61,785 nt of DNA from an uncultured Bacteroidales bacterium (GCA_934667275.1 CAKULK010000014.1:1-61785); one strand, 5' to 3'; counted from the stretch's first letter, positions 44,078 through 53,123 are shown. The notes: generated by a model from the letters alone, not told the origin. Program-made: numbers and translations.

Positions 44078-45847
44078 ATGAGACAATACATATTACCCCT
44101 ATTGTTGCTCTTTATTACAGGCGGTACAATAATGGGGCAAGAAATTCCTGCCTTATTTAGTCTTTCCATAGAACCATTTTCTACCAATGTACAAGGAAAA
44201 CTTGCAGCAAAAGCGGAACAATCTGATGTTATCTTCGTGCAGAAGATAAATATTGATACCGACGTTCTGCTTCAAGAAAAAGATGTTATTTTACATCTTG
44301 ATGGCGAAAGCGTTATTGTAACTCTAAATAATTACCCATCTGAAAGTTCTGATGAGTATATTTATAGATACTATACGTCTGCAAACGTTGATGTGAGCGT
44401 GTCAAAATTAGGTTCTGATATTCAAGGGCTCATATATGCGCCCTCCGGTGTCTACAATATTGAGACATGGGGTGAGAATGAATATGTCTTGATTAAGATT
44501 GAGATAGATGATTCTATTGAAGAACCTAATCCTGTTATCACATCTTCAAGTTCTTTGGAAACTCTTTCTCCTCAAGTCTCTCAACAATCCAATAATATCG
44601 AAAATGGAATAGCATATATTCGAGTTTTGGTAATGTACACTCCAGATGTAGCCTCTGCAGCGACATTTGACATCGTTAACAGAGTTTATATGGATATAAA
44701 TAATGGGAATACAAGTTTAGCAAATAGTAATATCAATGCAAGACTACAGTTGGCATATATTGGTGAAACAAAGGACGCCGAAGGGTCTCTCTCTTTTGAC
44801 GACTTATTATCAAAATATATGCAAGTAGGTGATGGCTATATGGACGAAGTTCATGCATTACGGTTGTTATATTCCGCTGATGTTTGCGTACTATTGGTTG
44901 AGAATTACAAATACTGCGGATTGGGTTACCTTAACGCCTCCCAAGAATATGCATTTGTGACTGTCCATCCAGGAACTAGTTGTTTTTCCAAATTCACATT
45001 CGCGCATGAAATAGGACATGTCATCGGATGTGATCACGATGTAAACGTCACAACGGGATCTCCCTACAAATATGGTCATGGTTATGTAAACTACGTAAAA
45101 AATGATAATTCCAGTTCTTGGAGAACTATGATGGCCTACGCAAATGCTTGTGATAATAGCGAGAATAAATGTAGGCGAATACCTTATTGGTCCAATCCTA
45201 ATGTGGAATTTCAAGGAGTTCCAACAGGCAATGCGACCTCTTGCAATAATGCCAGAGTATGGAACGAGAATTCATATAAAGTTAGTAACTATTACCAGAC
45301 ACCCGTTAAAATGACTATTGGTGGAACTTGTTATGAAATGACAAAATACGAAAATTTCACCGCATACGATAGTATTTGTCTAAACCGCACGACCACAGGA
45401 AACGGACAAATCACAGAAGTAATGGCTTCGAAGTTGATTCGCTTATCTTCGGGAACGCATATAAAAGAAGGCACTAGATTTCATGCATTTATTGGCACAG
45501 AATCGTCCAGCATTGACTATCCTCGCTTTGCACCGCGTAGTATTGTCAAGCATAATTCACATGAACCAATATTTCAAGCAAAAGTACATTTTTCCGTCAC
45601 TCCAAATCCTGCTTCTGACATACTAAACGTGACCTTAGAGAGGATACCTGATAATGCAAACTTATCAATCCGCATTTTTGATATATATGGACATACGCAG
45701 AAAATAATGGTTAAAAGCCAGAAAGTAACAACAAGTGAGTATATACAAGCCTACACAATAGATGAAACTTTCGCTGCCGGTCTCTATTTTGTAGAGGCTC
45801 AAGTCAATGAACAAAAATATATACAAAAAGTACTTATTCAAAGATAA
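44078..45847 (+). CDS. T9SS-exported metzincin metalloprotease
   Basis: 589 residues: signal peptide, pro-region (about 25-180), a zinc protease domain, and a type A T9SS sorting domain (about 505-589: FSVTPNPASDILNVT, GLYFVEAQVN). The zinc site is HEIGHVIGCDHD with His310, Glu311, His314 and His320, and the Met-turn reads TMMAY, so it is a reprolysin-like metzincin. It is expected to be carried across the outer membrane by the Por system and either anchored or released. Substrate unknown. A lipoprotein gene begins 2 bp after the stop. Confidence 0.9.
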   Translation: MRQYILPLLLLFITGGTIMGQEIPALFSLSIEPFSTNVQGKLAAKAEQSDVIFVQKINIDTDVLLQEKDVILHLDGESVIVTLNNYPSESSDEYIYRYYTSANVDVSVSKLGSDIQGLIYAPSGVYNIETWGENEYVLIKIEIDDSIEEPNPVITSSSSLETLSPQVSQQSNNIENGIAYIRVLVMYTPDVASAATFDIVNRVYMDINNGNTSLANSNINARLQLAYIGETKDAEGSLSFDDLLSKYMQVGDGYMDEVHALRLLYSADVCVLLVENYKYCGLGYLNASQEYAFVTVHPGTSCFSKFTFAHEIGHVIGCDHDVNVTTGSPYKYGHGYVNYVKNDNSSSWRTMMAYANACDNSENKCRRIPYWSNPNVEFQGVPTGNATSCNNARVWNENSYKVSNYYQTPVKMTIGGTCYEMTKYENFTAYDSICLNRTTTGNGQITEVMASKLIRLSSGTHIKEGTRFHAFIGTESSSIDYPRFAPRSIVKHNSHEPIFQAKVHFSVTPNPASDILNVTLERIPDNANLSIRIFDIYGHTQKIMVKSQKVTTSEYIQAYTIDETFAAGLYFVEAQVNEQKYIQKVLIQR

Positions 45848-45849
45848 CA

Positions 45850-46248
45850 ATGAGAAAAATAATGTTATTATTCATCGCACTTTGTGCTTTATCATGCCAA
45901 ACAAATAACACAACCGACAAGTGCTATACTTCTGAAATAGGGACCTTGTGTTATGAGGCTAATTATGGGGCAGACTTTGCTACAGCACAAGATGCACTCT
46001 CTTCTCAAATAAACGCATACGCAGAAATGCGGAAATCAGATTGGAGTAGTAAAGATTGGGATACCAGTCGTGTATATGTTAGTTATCCGCCCGTGTTTGT
46101 GAAAGATGCCCCCGATACAAAAGTTACGTTTTACTCTATAAACGTGTATATGTATCATCTATCAGTAGAAGAATACTATTGCATTGGAATTTACGGAGCA
46201 TTAGATTCCTATGGCAACTTCTATGGTCTTACAACTTTTCCCGATTAA
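45850..46248 (+). CDS. small lipoprotein of the protease operon
   Basis: 132 residues, lipobox ALSC with Cys16. The mature part has four Cys and many Tyr but no recognised domain. It starts 2 bp after the metzincin stop. It could protect the cell from the protease or help in its export; neither is shown. Confidence 0.65.
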   Translation: MRKIMLLFIALCALSCQTNNTTDKCYTSEIGTLCYEANYGADFATAQDALSSQINAYAEMRKSDWSSKDWDTSRVYVSYPPVFVKDAPDTKVTFYSINVYMYHLSVEEYYCIGIYGALDSYGNFYGLTTFPD

Positions 46249-46274
46249 AAACCATCCACTTTGTCACCACCTTT

Positions 46275-46307
46275 TATCCTGCAACCATCCTATAACTATC
46301 CTATAAC
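46275..46307. repeat. 11-bp tandem array, family A (3 units)
   Basis: TATCCTGCAAC, CATCCTATAAC, TATCCTATAAC, 26 bp after the lipoprotein stop codon and ahead of the shared terminator. Confidence 0.88.
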
Positions 46308-46378
46308 GAATCACCTACTTTTTACCCGACATGCACGGTCGGCATTTCTAAAAAAGGGAGCCATTCTCTATAACAACA

Positions 46379-46409
46379 AAAGCCATCCGACACAAGGTCG
46401 GATGGCTTT
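46379..46409. terminator. bidirectional terminator between the protease operon and gapA
   Basis: AAAGCCATCCGAC and its perfect complement around a 5-nt loop, with A/T runs on both sides, placed between converging genes. Confidence 0.88.
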
Positions 46410-46431
46410 CAATAACTAATTTATGAAGAAA

Positions 46432-47442
46432 TCAGCCGTTTACCTTTGCCATGTGGGCAATGAGGTCAAGCACTTTGTTGGAGTAGCCAATCTCATTGTC
46501 GTACCAACTGACAACCTTTACAAATGTATCGGTGAGATAAACGCCTGCATTAGCATCAAAGATAGAAGTCAGCGTGCAGCCGAGGAAATCGCTGGATACC
46601 ACTGCATCCTCCGTGTAGCCTAGTACACCCTTCAATTCACCTTCGCTTGCCTCTTTCATAGCAGCACAGATAGCCTCTTTGGAAGCGGGTTTAGCCAAGT
46701 TAACAGTCAAGTCAACAACACTGACATCCAATGTCGGAACACGCATAGAGATACCGGTGAGTTTGCCGTTGAGTTCAGGAATAACTTTGCCGACAGCCTT
46801 AGCAGCACCCGTAGAAGAAGGGATAATGTTGCCGCTTGCAGCACGGCCGCCACGCCAATCCTTCATCGAAGGACCGTCAACAGTCTTCTGGGTAGCAGTG
46901 GTAGAGTGAACGGTGGTCATCAAACCGTTTACGATACCGAACTTATCGTTCAGCACTTTGGCAATAGGAGCCAAACAGTTGGTTGTGCAAGATGCGTTCG
47001 ATACGAACTGAGTACCCTTAACATACTTGTCGAAGTTCACGCCGCAAACAAACATAGGTGTATCGTCCTTTGAAGGAGCCGACATCACTACGTACTTTGC
47101 ACCAGCGTTGATATGTGCCTGAGCCTTCTCCTTGGTCAGGAACAAACCGGTAGACTCTACAACGTATTCAGCACCTACCTCGTTCCAAGCGAGTTCGTTA
47201 GGATCCTTGCATGCGGTAACGCGGATAGCCTTGCCATTCACAATCAGTTTGCTGTTCTCTACATCAGCCTCAATAGTTCCATTGAACTGGCCGTGCATAG
47301 TATCGTATTTCAGCATGTAAGCCAAATAGTCAACAGGGCACAAGTCGTTGATACCCACAATCTCAATGTCGTTACGTGTTTGGGCAGCACGGAACACAAA
47401 ACGTCCGATACGTCCGAAACCATTAATACCTACTTTTGTCAT
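46432..47442 (-). CDS. gapA: glyceraldehyde-3-phosphate dehydrogenase, type I
   Basis: 336 residues from the ATG at 47442 (MTKVGINGFGRIGR); a longer frame to 47556 runs through the promoter. NAD-binding GxGxxG start and the catalytic Cys in SNASCTTNCLAP near 155; all blocks of the glycolytic enzyme are intact. Stand-alone gene between its own promoter and a strong terminator. Confidence 0.97.
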   Translation of the reverse strand: MTKVGINGFGRIGRFVFRAAQTRNDIEIVGINDLCPVDYLAYMLKYDTMHGQFNGTIEADVENSKLIVNGKAIRVTACKDPNELAWNEVGAEYVVESTGLFLTKEKAQAHINAGAKYVVMSAPSKDDTPMFVCGVNFDKYVKGTQFVSNASCTTNCLAPIAKVLNDKFGIVNGLMTTVHSTTATQKTVDGPSMKDWRGGRAASGNIIPSSTGAAKAVGKVIPELNGKLTGISMRVPTLDVSVVDLTVNLAKPASKEAICAAMKEASEGELKGVLGYTEDAVVSSDFLGCTLTSIFDANAGVYLTDTFVKVVSWYDNEIGYSNKVLDLIAHMAKVNG

Positions 47443-47491
47443 AGTTGTAATATTTTTATGAGTTAAATTACGTTCTGTCTCTTTTCGGGTT

Positions 47492-47500
47492 GCAAAATTA
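47492..47500 (-). promoter_or_regulatory. -7 element of gapA
   Basis: Minus-strand TAATTTTGC, 50 bp upstream of the ATG. Confidence 0.6.
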
Positions 47501-47588
47501 CTCTTTTTCCCAAATATACACAAATGTTTCTCACATTTGACAAATTCGGTTTGCATTTTATGTTTTACAGCAGCAAATTGCGTACCCC

Positions 47589-48227
47589 CTATTTACGCCC
47601 GAAGTCAGCCGGTATTTCCCCCCACGCATCAGTGTCCCATTTATATATAGGTGTGGTGTACGTGTTTTCAATGAGCCACTTTTCTGCAGCGCGAACCGCA
47701 AGCAAAAGGTCCTGATTTTTGTCGTTCCAGTCGAGTTTGGTCTTGCATTGCTTTTGGCGTATCCACGAAATGGCTGTCTTGCTGTCCGAATAAAGCACCC
47801 ACGGCAGATTGTGTGCCTTGAGGTATGCCAAACCGAGTACGATGGCCAGGAACTCGCCGATGTTGTTGGTACCCCGCTGATAGGGTCCACGATGGAAGAC
47901 TTGGGTGCCCGTATCGGCAATCACACCCCTGAACTCCAGTACGCCAGGGTTGCCCGAACACGCAGCATCCACCGCCAAAGCGGGCAAAACAGGCTGCGTA
48001 GCGGCACTAGAACGAGATGGAACCGGTTTGGATTGCGTTGCGGGAGAGAAAGATATATGTGCTTTCCAGCCGTCCGAAAGGGCTTGTTCGGCTTCGGCAC
48101 GCGTGGCAAACCCCTTGTACTTGGCATCCGTGCCCTTGACCTGCGCCTCGCAGTCATGCCACGAGTCATAGACGCCAGGGGTGCGCCCCTGCCAAACAAC
48201 GTAAAACTTGGATTTCGGTTTTGCCAT
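47589..48227 (-). CDS. rnhA: ribonuclease HI with viroplasmin-like N-terminal domain
   Basis: 212 residues. Residues 1-55 (KFYVVWQGRTPGVYDSWHDC, GFATRAEAEQAL) form the small hybrid-binding/viroplasmin domain of eukaryotic-type RNase H1. The catalytic part has Asp in VDAACSGNPG, Glu in NNIGEFLAI, Asp in YSDSKTAISW and a final Asp near WDTDAWGEIPADF. It cleaves RNA in RNA:DNA hybrids. The window also encodes RNase HII. Confidence 0.93.
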   Translation of the reverse strand: MAKPKSKFYVVWQGRTPGVYDSWHDCEAQVKGTDAKYKGFATRAEAEQALSDGWKAHISFSPATQSKPVPSRSSAATQPVLPALAVDAACSGNPGVLEFRGVIADTGTQVFHRGPYQRGTNNIGEFLAIVLGLAYLKAHNLPWVLYSDSKTAISWIRQKQCKTKLDWNDKNQDLLLAVRAAEKWLIENTYTTPIYKWDTDAWGEIPADFGRK

Positions 48228-48280
48228 CTCAAGAAAAAGCAGTAACTTTGTGCGCTGTTAGCCGCGCCATCGGCCCACTT

Positions 48281-48355
48281 TGGTAGTTCCACCGAGAATC
48301 GAACTCGGATCTAAGGTTTAGGAAACCCGTATTCTATCCATTGAACTATGGAACC
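48281..48355 (-). tRNA. tRNA-Arg (anticodon CCT)
   Basis: 75 nt including an encoded CCA. Acceptor GGTTCCA pairs with TGGAACT (one G-U), anticodon loop TTCCTAA, T-arm CCGAG-TTCGATT-CTCGG. The anticodon stem has a weak outer pair. Confidence 0.88.
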
Positions 48356-48426
48356 ATTGCGGAAAACGCCCTCATCAACGGCGGGAACCGCTTTTATAAG
48401 GAGCGCAAGCGAGCCACATTGCGGCT

Positions 48427-48435
48427 GCAAAGGTA
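48427..48435 (-). promoter_or_regulatory. -7 element of tRNA-Arg
   Basis: Minus-strand TACCTTTGC, 72 bp upstream of the tRNA. Confidence 0.5.
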
Positions 48436-48452
48436 CTACATTTTTTTGAGAT

Positions 48453-49136
48453 ATGAAAGAAATACTTGATTTTCTTGGTCAGTTGGCGTGCAACAACAAC
48501 CGCGAATGGTTTGAGGCACACAAGGACACCTATACCCGTTGCCGCAAGCAGTTTGAGGAGTTCAGTGCGGAATACCTTCGCCGTCTGAGCGAGATAGACC
48601 CCGCATTGGCGGGTTTGCAGCCCAAAGACTGTATCTGGCGCATCTACCGTGATGTGCGTTTCTCGGCGGACAAACGTCCGTATAAGGAGTGGTTCGGCGT
48701 GTTCCCCGCAGCCAAAGGGGGCAAGAAGAGTGACCGCGGCGGCTACTATGTGCACCTGCAACCCGGGCATTGCCTGTTCGCGGGCGGTATCTGGTGTCCG
48801 AACAAGGATTTGCTGCATGCGCTGCGCTCTGAGATATTGGCAAACTATGACGAGGTGGAAGATATCTTTGCCAATCCGCAGACACACAAGTACTTCCGCG
48901 ACTTCGATACCGACCAGATGCTGAAGAAAGTGCCACAGGGTTTCCCTGCCGACTTTGAGCATGCCGACTGGCTGAAGCGCAAGGCGTTCACCTTCTCCAC
49001 ACCGATTAGCGATGAGCAGGTGTGTGCTCCCGATTTCCTTGACCATGTGCTGGATATCGCTACGGCAGCCAAACCGCTGAACGACTTCCTCAACTACACA
49101 TTCGAGGAGTACGGCGAGTTTCCCGACAAGCGATAA
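48453..49136 (+). CDS. DUF2461 (TIGR02453) family protein
   Basis: 227 residues of a conserved family of unknown function. Typical blocks: LGQLACNNNREWFEAHKDTY at the start, DCIWRIYRDVRFSADKRPYK, GGYYVHLQPG and AGGIWCPNKDLL. No signal peptide. It stands alone between tRNA-Arg and converging rmlD, with only 30 bp to the rmlD stop. Confidence 0.9.
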   Translation: MKEILDFLGQLACNNNREWFEAHKDTYTRCRKQFEEFSAEYLRRLSEIDPALAGLQPKDCIWRIYRDVRFSADKRPYKEWFGVFPAAKGGKKSDRGGYYVHLQPGHCLFAGGIWCPNKDLLHALRSEILANYDEVEDIFANPQTHKYFRDFDTDQMLKKVPQGFPADFEHADWLKRKAFTFSTPISDEQVCAPDFLDHVLDIATAAKPLNDFLNYTFEEYGEFPDKR

Positions 49137-49166
49137 GACGCGCGTCCCCGCCCCAAGAAGCGGGGA

Positions 49167-50045
49167 TTATTTTTGCAACAGCAACTGCAGGCAGCGGTGA
49201 AGGGCGTCGGTCCAGTAGGGAATGGTGATGCCGAAAGTGCGCTTGATTTTGGTTTTGTCCAAGACACTGTAGTGCGGGCGGGGCGTTTGGTATTGGTATT
49301 CGCTCGACAAGATGGGGCGCAAGTTGCAAGCACGTACCTTATTTGCTGCGTCAGCGGGCAGCATGGGTGCGGCTTGGGCAAAGATTTCGTGGGTGAAATC
49401 ATACCACGAGCATACGCCTTCGTTGGTGAAATGATAGACACCCGCGTGCCATTCGGGCGCATTGATAGCAGCATAGATAGCCGTGGCGAGGTCGGCGGCA
49501 TAGGTGGGCGTGCCCACTTGGTCGAACACCACTCCAAGATTGTCACGCTCTTGTCCCAAGCGGAGCATCGTCTTCACAAAGTTGTTCCCATACGCGGAAT
49601 ACAGCCAAGCAGTACGGAAGATAACCGCCTGTGGATTAACGGCTTGCAACAGTTGTTCCCCTTCCAACTTGGTGCGCCCGTATGCCGTGCGCGGGGCTAC
49701 GGGGTCGTCTTCGCGACAGGGTATCCAGCCTTCGCCGGAGAACACATAATCGGTGCTGATATGTATGATACGGGTACCCGCAAGTGCCAGGTTCTCAACG
49801 GCTTGCGCATTGATAAGGCGCGCAGTGGCTTCGTCCGCCTCCGCACGGTCCACATTGGTGTAGGCGGCACAGTTGACGATAAGGTCGATGGCGTGGTCTT
49901 TGACGAAAGCAAGCACCGCCTCGCGGTTGGTGATATCCAATTCCGCCACGTCGGTGAAGAAATAGGTATGTTGCTGATGTTCAGCCGATTGTACACGCAT
50001 CTCGGTGCCTAATTGTCCGTTGCAGCCTGTGATAAGAATGTTCAT
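49167..50045 (-). CDS. rmlD: dTDP-4-dehydrorhamnose reductase
   Basis: 292 residues from the ATG at 50045 (MNILITGCNGQLGTEM). Rossmann motif GCNGQLG, the active-site YGRTK, and the family's HISTDYVFSGEG. It makes dTDP-L-rhamnose, the last step of the pathway, for surface polysaccharide. rmlC lies upstream on the same strand; rmlA and rmlB are not in the window. The 5' flank (50046-50075) is a purine-rich near-repeat of GAATAAAG. Confidence 0.95.
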   Translation of the reverse strand: MNILITGCNGQLGTEMRVQSAEHQQHTYFFTDVAELDITNREAVLAFVKDHAIDLIVNCAAYTNVDRAEADEATARLINAQAVENLALAGTRIIHISTDYVFSGEGWIPCREDDPVAPRTAYGRTKLEGEQLLQAVNPQAVIFRTAWLYSAYGNNFVKTMLRLGQERDNLGVVFDQVGTPTYAADLATAIYAAINAPEWHAGVYHFTNEGVCSWYDFTHEIFAQAAPMLPADAANKVRACNLRPILSSEYQYQTPRPHYSVLDKTKIKRTFGITIPYWTDALHRCLQLLLQK

Positions 50046-50110
50046 AAGGGAATAAAGAATAAGGAGTAAAGAATAAAGACTTATTAGTATATTTGGGGTG
50101 AAAACCTTGT

Positions 50111-50165
50111 ATGCGCTCGGCATAGTCGGCTTTCGTTGCCGTCCCGTTGCCGTGTCGTTGCCGTA
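50111..50165. repeat. 11-bp tandem array, family D (3 clear units plus 2 weak)
   Basis: TCGTTGCCGTC (50133-50143), CCGTTGCCGTG, TCGTTGCCGTA (ends 50165), preceded in phase by ATGCGCTCGGC and ATAGTCGGCTT. It lies just after the rmlC stop (50199, minus strand), between rmlC and rmlD. Confidence 0.82.
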
Positions 50166-50198
50166 ATTACCCCGAGAAAGACAGCATTGAATTACGAT

Positions 50199-50747
50199 TT
50201 AGAACGGGTTGTCGAAGTCACGGAGCAGCGGGTGCTTCTGGTCTTTCTCGCTCAGAATGCGCTTATCCTCAGGCACTTGCCAATCGATAGACAGGTCCGG
50301 GTCCGACAAGAGCAAGCCGCCGTCCGCCTCAGGGTGGTAGAGGTTATCACACTTGTACGTGAATACCGCCACCTCGCTCAGCACCGAGAACCCGTGCGCG
50401 AAGCCGCGGGGGATATAGAACTGACGATGGCTCTCCGCGTCCAGTTCGACGGCGTACCACTGCCCAAACGTGGGGCTGTCCTTACGCAAATCAACTGCCA
50501 CGTCCAACACACGCCCAACGGCACAACTGACCAACTTAGCCTGTGTGTAGGGCGGTCGCTGAAAGTGCAGACCGCGTACCACACCATACGACGAACAGGA
50601 TTGGTTGTCCTGCACAAAAGTGGCGTCCACGCCCGCAGCGCGATACCGCTCCTCGTTGTACGTCTCCACGAAATAGCCGCGCGCGTCGCGGAAAACCTGC
50701 GGTTCGATGACCAGAAGCCCTTTGATGGGGGTTGTTTTTACTTCCAT
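50199..50747 (-). CDS. rmlC: dTDP-4-dehydrorhamnose 3,5-epimerase
   Basis: 182 residues from the ATG at 50747. Cupin fold motifs: FRDARGYFVETYNEERYRAA, FVQDNQSCSSYGVVRGLHFQ with the catalytic His, and IPRGFAHGFSVL. It works one step before RmlD. A promoter lies 21 bp upstream. Confidence 0.96.
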   Translation of the reverse strand: MEVKTTPIKGLLVIEPQVFRDARGYFVETYNEERYRAAGVDATFVQDNQSCSSYGVVRGLHFQRPPYTQAKLVSCAVGRVLDVAVDLRKDSPTFGQWYAVELDAESHRQFYIPRGFAHGFSVLSEVAVFTYKCDNLYHPEADGGLLLSDPDLSIDWQVPEDKRILSEKDQKHPLLRDFDNPF

Positions 50748-50767
50748 ATCGTTTCTATTTTTCGGGT

Positions 50768-50776
50768 GCAAAGGTA
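50768..50776 (-). promoter_or_regulatory. -7 element of rmlC-rmlD
   Basis: Minus-strand TACCTTTGC, 21 bp upstream of the rmlC ATG. Confidence 0.6.
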
Positions 50777-50822
50777 CGTTTTTTTTTGCATATGGGCAAT
50801 ATCTTTTTAGAAAAACAATAAA

Positions 50823-50860
50823 GGGCAGCCTGTATTGCGTATATACTGCACAGGCTGCCC
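50823..50860 (-). terminator. terminator after the leucine-rich protein gene
   Basis: GGGCAGCCTGT with its perfect complement, 16-nt loop, minus-strand T-rich tail. Confidence 0.85.
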
Positions 50861-50885
50861 CATTCGGGTGGTTAGTTATTTGCCT

Positions 50886-51566
50886 TTACTTCACCTCCAT
50901 ACCGGTGAGGGTGTATGTCTTGCCGTTCCTTTCGATGAGCACTTGCCCGTTGCGGAGCACCTTGCGCACATCGGTGGCAGACGGGGTGAGAGCAGGTGCG
51001 CCAATGCCCGTTTCCGTGCCCTTGATGGGTTGCACATTGCATAACCCCCACGCCTCGTGCGCTTTGTATGCCTCTACCGACCCGACAGGTACAAACATGG
51101 TGATGTCCGCCGGTGTGATTCCCGCAAATGTATTATACATTGCCCAAGGCGTATTGACGGCATGGCACGTAATCGTCTTGAGGGCTGTACATCCATCAAA
51201 GGCTTTTTGCCCCACATAATTGACCGTGCTGCACAGCGTGACGGTTTCCAATTTAGAACAGTTATCAAAGACTGCCATACCAATCTGGGTCATATTGCCC
51301 TCTTCAATGGTAACGGAGGTCAATGTCTTACATGTGTTAAAAGCCATCGCATTGATTTCCTTCACGGGGTATGTGGTACTCTCGTGCTTTACCGTGGCGG
51401 GGATAACGGCATCGGTGATGCCTTCCACGTAGCCCGATACGTTGGCACTACCATCATCAATGGTGTACTTGAGGTTACCGACTGTGAAGTCCTGCGCCTG
51501 TGCATTGGCACCGGCTGCGGCAATGGCAACGATTGCCACTGCGAGAGAAAGAAGATTTTTTTTCAT
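50886..51566 (-). CDS. BspA-like leucine-rich repeat secreted protein
   Basis: 226 residues from the ATG at 51566: signal peptide (1-24), then BspA/LRR_5 repeats (FNTCKTLTSVTIEEGN, FDNCSKLETVTLCSTV, FDGCTALKTITCHAV) and a C-terminal tail LRNGQVLIERNGKTYTLTG. BspA-like proteins are often adhesins. The tail is identical over 24 residues, bar one, with that of the next gene upstream, which suggests a shared sorting or anchoring role or recent gene conversion. Confidence 0.85.
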   Translation of the reverse strand: MKKNLLSLAVAIVAIAAAGANAQAQDFTVGNLKYTIDDGSANVSGYVEGITDAVIPATVKHESTTYPVKEINAMAFNTCKTLTSVTIEEGNMTQIGMAVFDNCSKLETVTLCSTVNYVGQKAFDGCTALKTITCHAVNTPWAMYNTFAGITPADITMFVPVGSVEAYKAHEAWGLCNVQPIKGTETGIGAPALTPSATDVRKVLRNGQVLIERNGKTYTLTGMEVK

Positions 51567-51623
51567 TTGTATTGAACTTAGTTTGTTAATAATTTGATTC
51601 TTTTGGGTGTACAATCGGGCAAC

Positions 51624-52882
51624 TTACTTCACCTCTACGCCGGTGAGAGTGTATGTCTTGCCGTTCCTTTCGATGAGCACTTGCCCGTTGCGGAGCACCT
51701 TGCGCACATCGGTTTCGGGGGCTGACGTTGTGGCAGGGACTGCCGTTTCGGGTGCGACATCCTGCACCAGACGGACACTGTACGCATTGTTGAAAGCACC
51801 ACCGACAACAGCCGCCGACCGGTGGTCGAAGCACATCCTCTGTGCCCTCTTGGAGGTGCCACCCGTATAGGTGGACGACCAGTATATCCCTTCCGCGCCT
51901 GCATTCCTTACTTGGTTCTGCAGGCTGCGTGTACCCGCAAAAGGCAGGAATACCACGCCTGCGACTTCCATCTGCTCAAACTGCTCGGCAGTGTAGGTGT
52001 TGAGTTGGTAGTCGGCGGGTGTATATTTCCATGACGTAGCGTCGGAGGTGCCGTTGGGGATGATGTCCACGGCAATCTTCTGCGGCAAGGCGTCCTCGTC
52101 GGGCACCAGCATACATCCCCATACGTCCTCCACGCAGGCTATCGTCCATGGGGTGTGCCGGAAGAGGTAGAGCCATTCGTCTTGGGTCAGCGTGCGCCAC
52201 TGGTCGGGCTGGTTGCCGCTGTTGATGATAGCGTTGCCGCCCCAGTCCACAAAGGTGGTGTCTTGGTAGAGGCTTTGGTCGTAGAGCGATATGCCGAAGG
52301 CAGCACGCCTGTATCGGGTGCTCCAGCCGAAGAGGTCGAGTGCCTTGCCGAAGACCGTATCGCCCGCCGCCGTCACGCGCAGGTTGGCGTTGCCGCGGAT
52401 ATTGTACTGCGTGGGGGCGAATATCCATTGCTCCGTCTCGGTGAGATACTGCAGGTTGCCGCCCGAGAACCGCACCTGTTTGTCGTCGCTGACATGGAAC
52501 TTGGCAGGCAACGCCTCGTGCTCCACTACCTCGACGCCTTCCACATAGTCCTGCACTAAACGGACGGTGGCTGCTGTACTGCGGTACAACCCATTGGAAC
52601 GTATTGACACCGAGCCTTGCTGTATATATACAGCGTCCACATTGGATATCTGACCCGGGTGCACCGAAGTGGACCAATACATACCACAAGTTGCACTGTA
52701 ACTGCCATTGCCAATGCTGTTCTTTGCAGCCGTCAGACAAGCAAATGGGGGGGGGTGAAAACTGTTGATATACAAGCAGTTATGCTGGAGCGGTGCGCTC
52801 CTTCCATACAATGGCACGCCTTTGTGTCTTCCATAGAATGGAAGGCTGCAGTGAGGATTGTGAGGTATGAGTATCTGCGCAT
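51624..52882 (-). pseudogene. secreted repeat protein, 5' region out of frame at a C9 tract
   Basis: The long frame (397 codons from a GTG at 52817) lacks a signal peptide and begins inside the tail of one domain copy (GNGSYSATCGMYWSTS...VRLVQD). A second, complete copy follows (VRFSGGNLQYLTETEQWIFA ... YSVRLVQDV), and then the shared C-terminal tail. A promoter (52909-52917) precedes an ATG at 52882 whose frame (MRRYSYLTILTAAF) meets the long frame exactly at nine C (52747-52755), one base out; ten C would join them. So it may be a phase-variable gene in the off state, or a decayed 5'-truncated gene. The joined N-terminus is not a convincing signal peptide. Role unknown; domain resembles large paralogous surface families. 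Confidence 0.6.
52747..52755 (-). repeat. homopolymer C9 tract (coding strand)
   Basis: Nine consecutive C on the minus strand at the junction between the promoter-proximal frame and the long frame. Tracts of this length slip readily during replication. Confidence 0.85.
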
Positions 52883-52908
52883 GCCTAAATTGTATGTTGA
52901 TTTCGGTG

Positions 52909-52917
52909 GCAAAGGTA
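52909..52917 (-). promoter_or_regulatory. -7 element upstream of the C9-tract gene
   Basis: Minus-strand TACCTTTGC, 26 bp upstream of the ATG at 52882. Confidence 0.55.
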
Positions 52918-53012
52918 GTGCTTTATTTCGATATACGCAACTATATGCTGCAAAATATGAAAAATAGGCAATATTTTCTTAATGTGAGTTCGTTGTATTC
53001 GTACTTGACTAT

Positions 53013-53053
53013 AAAATCGAGACTGCCCGCACTTGTCGGACAGCCTCGATTTT
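53013..53053 (-). terminator. terminator after pepD
   Basis: AAAATCGAGaCTGcCCG paired with CGGaCAGcCTCGATTTT, 71 bp past the pepD stop. Confidence 0.75.
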
Positions 53054-53123
53054 ATCTATGCCGTGCAACTTCAGGCAGCCGTTGCACGCAGATATGAGCG
53101 ATGGATTATTTACTATCAGCCAC

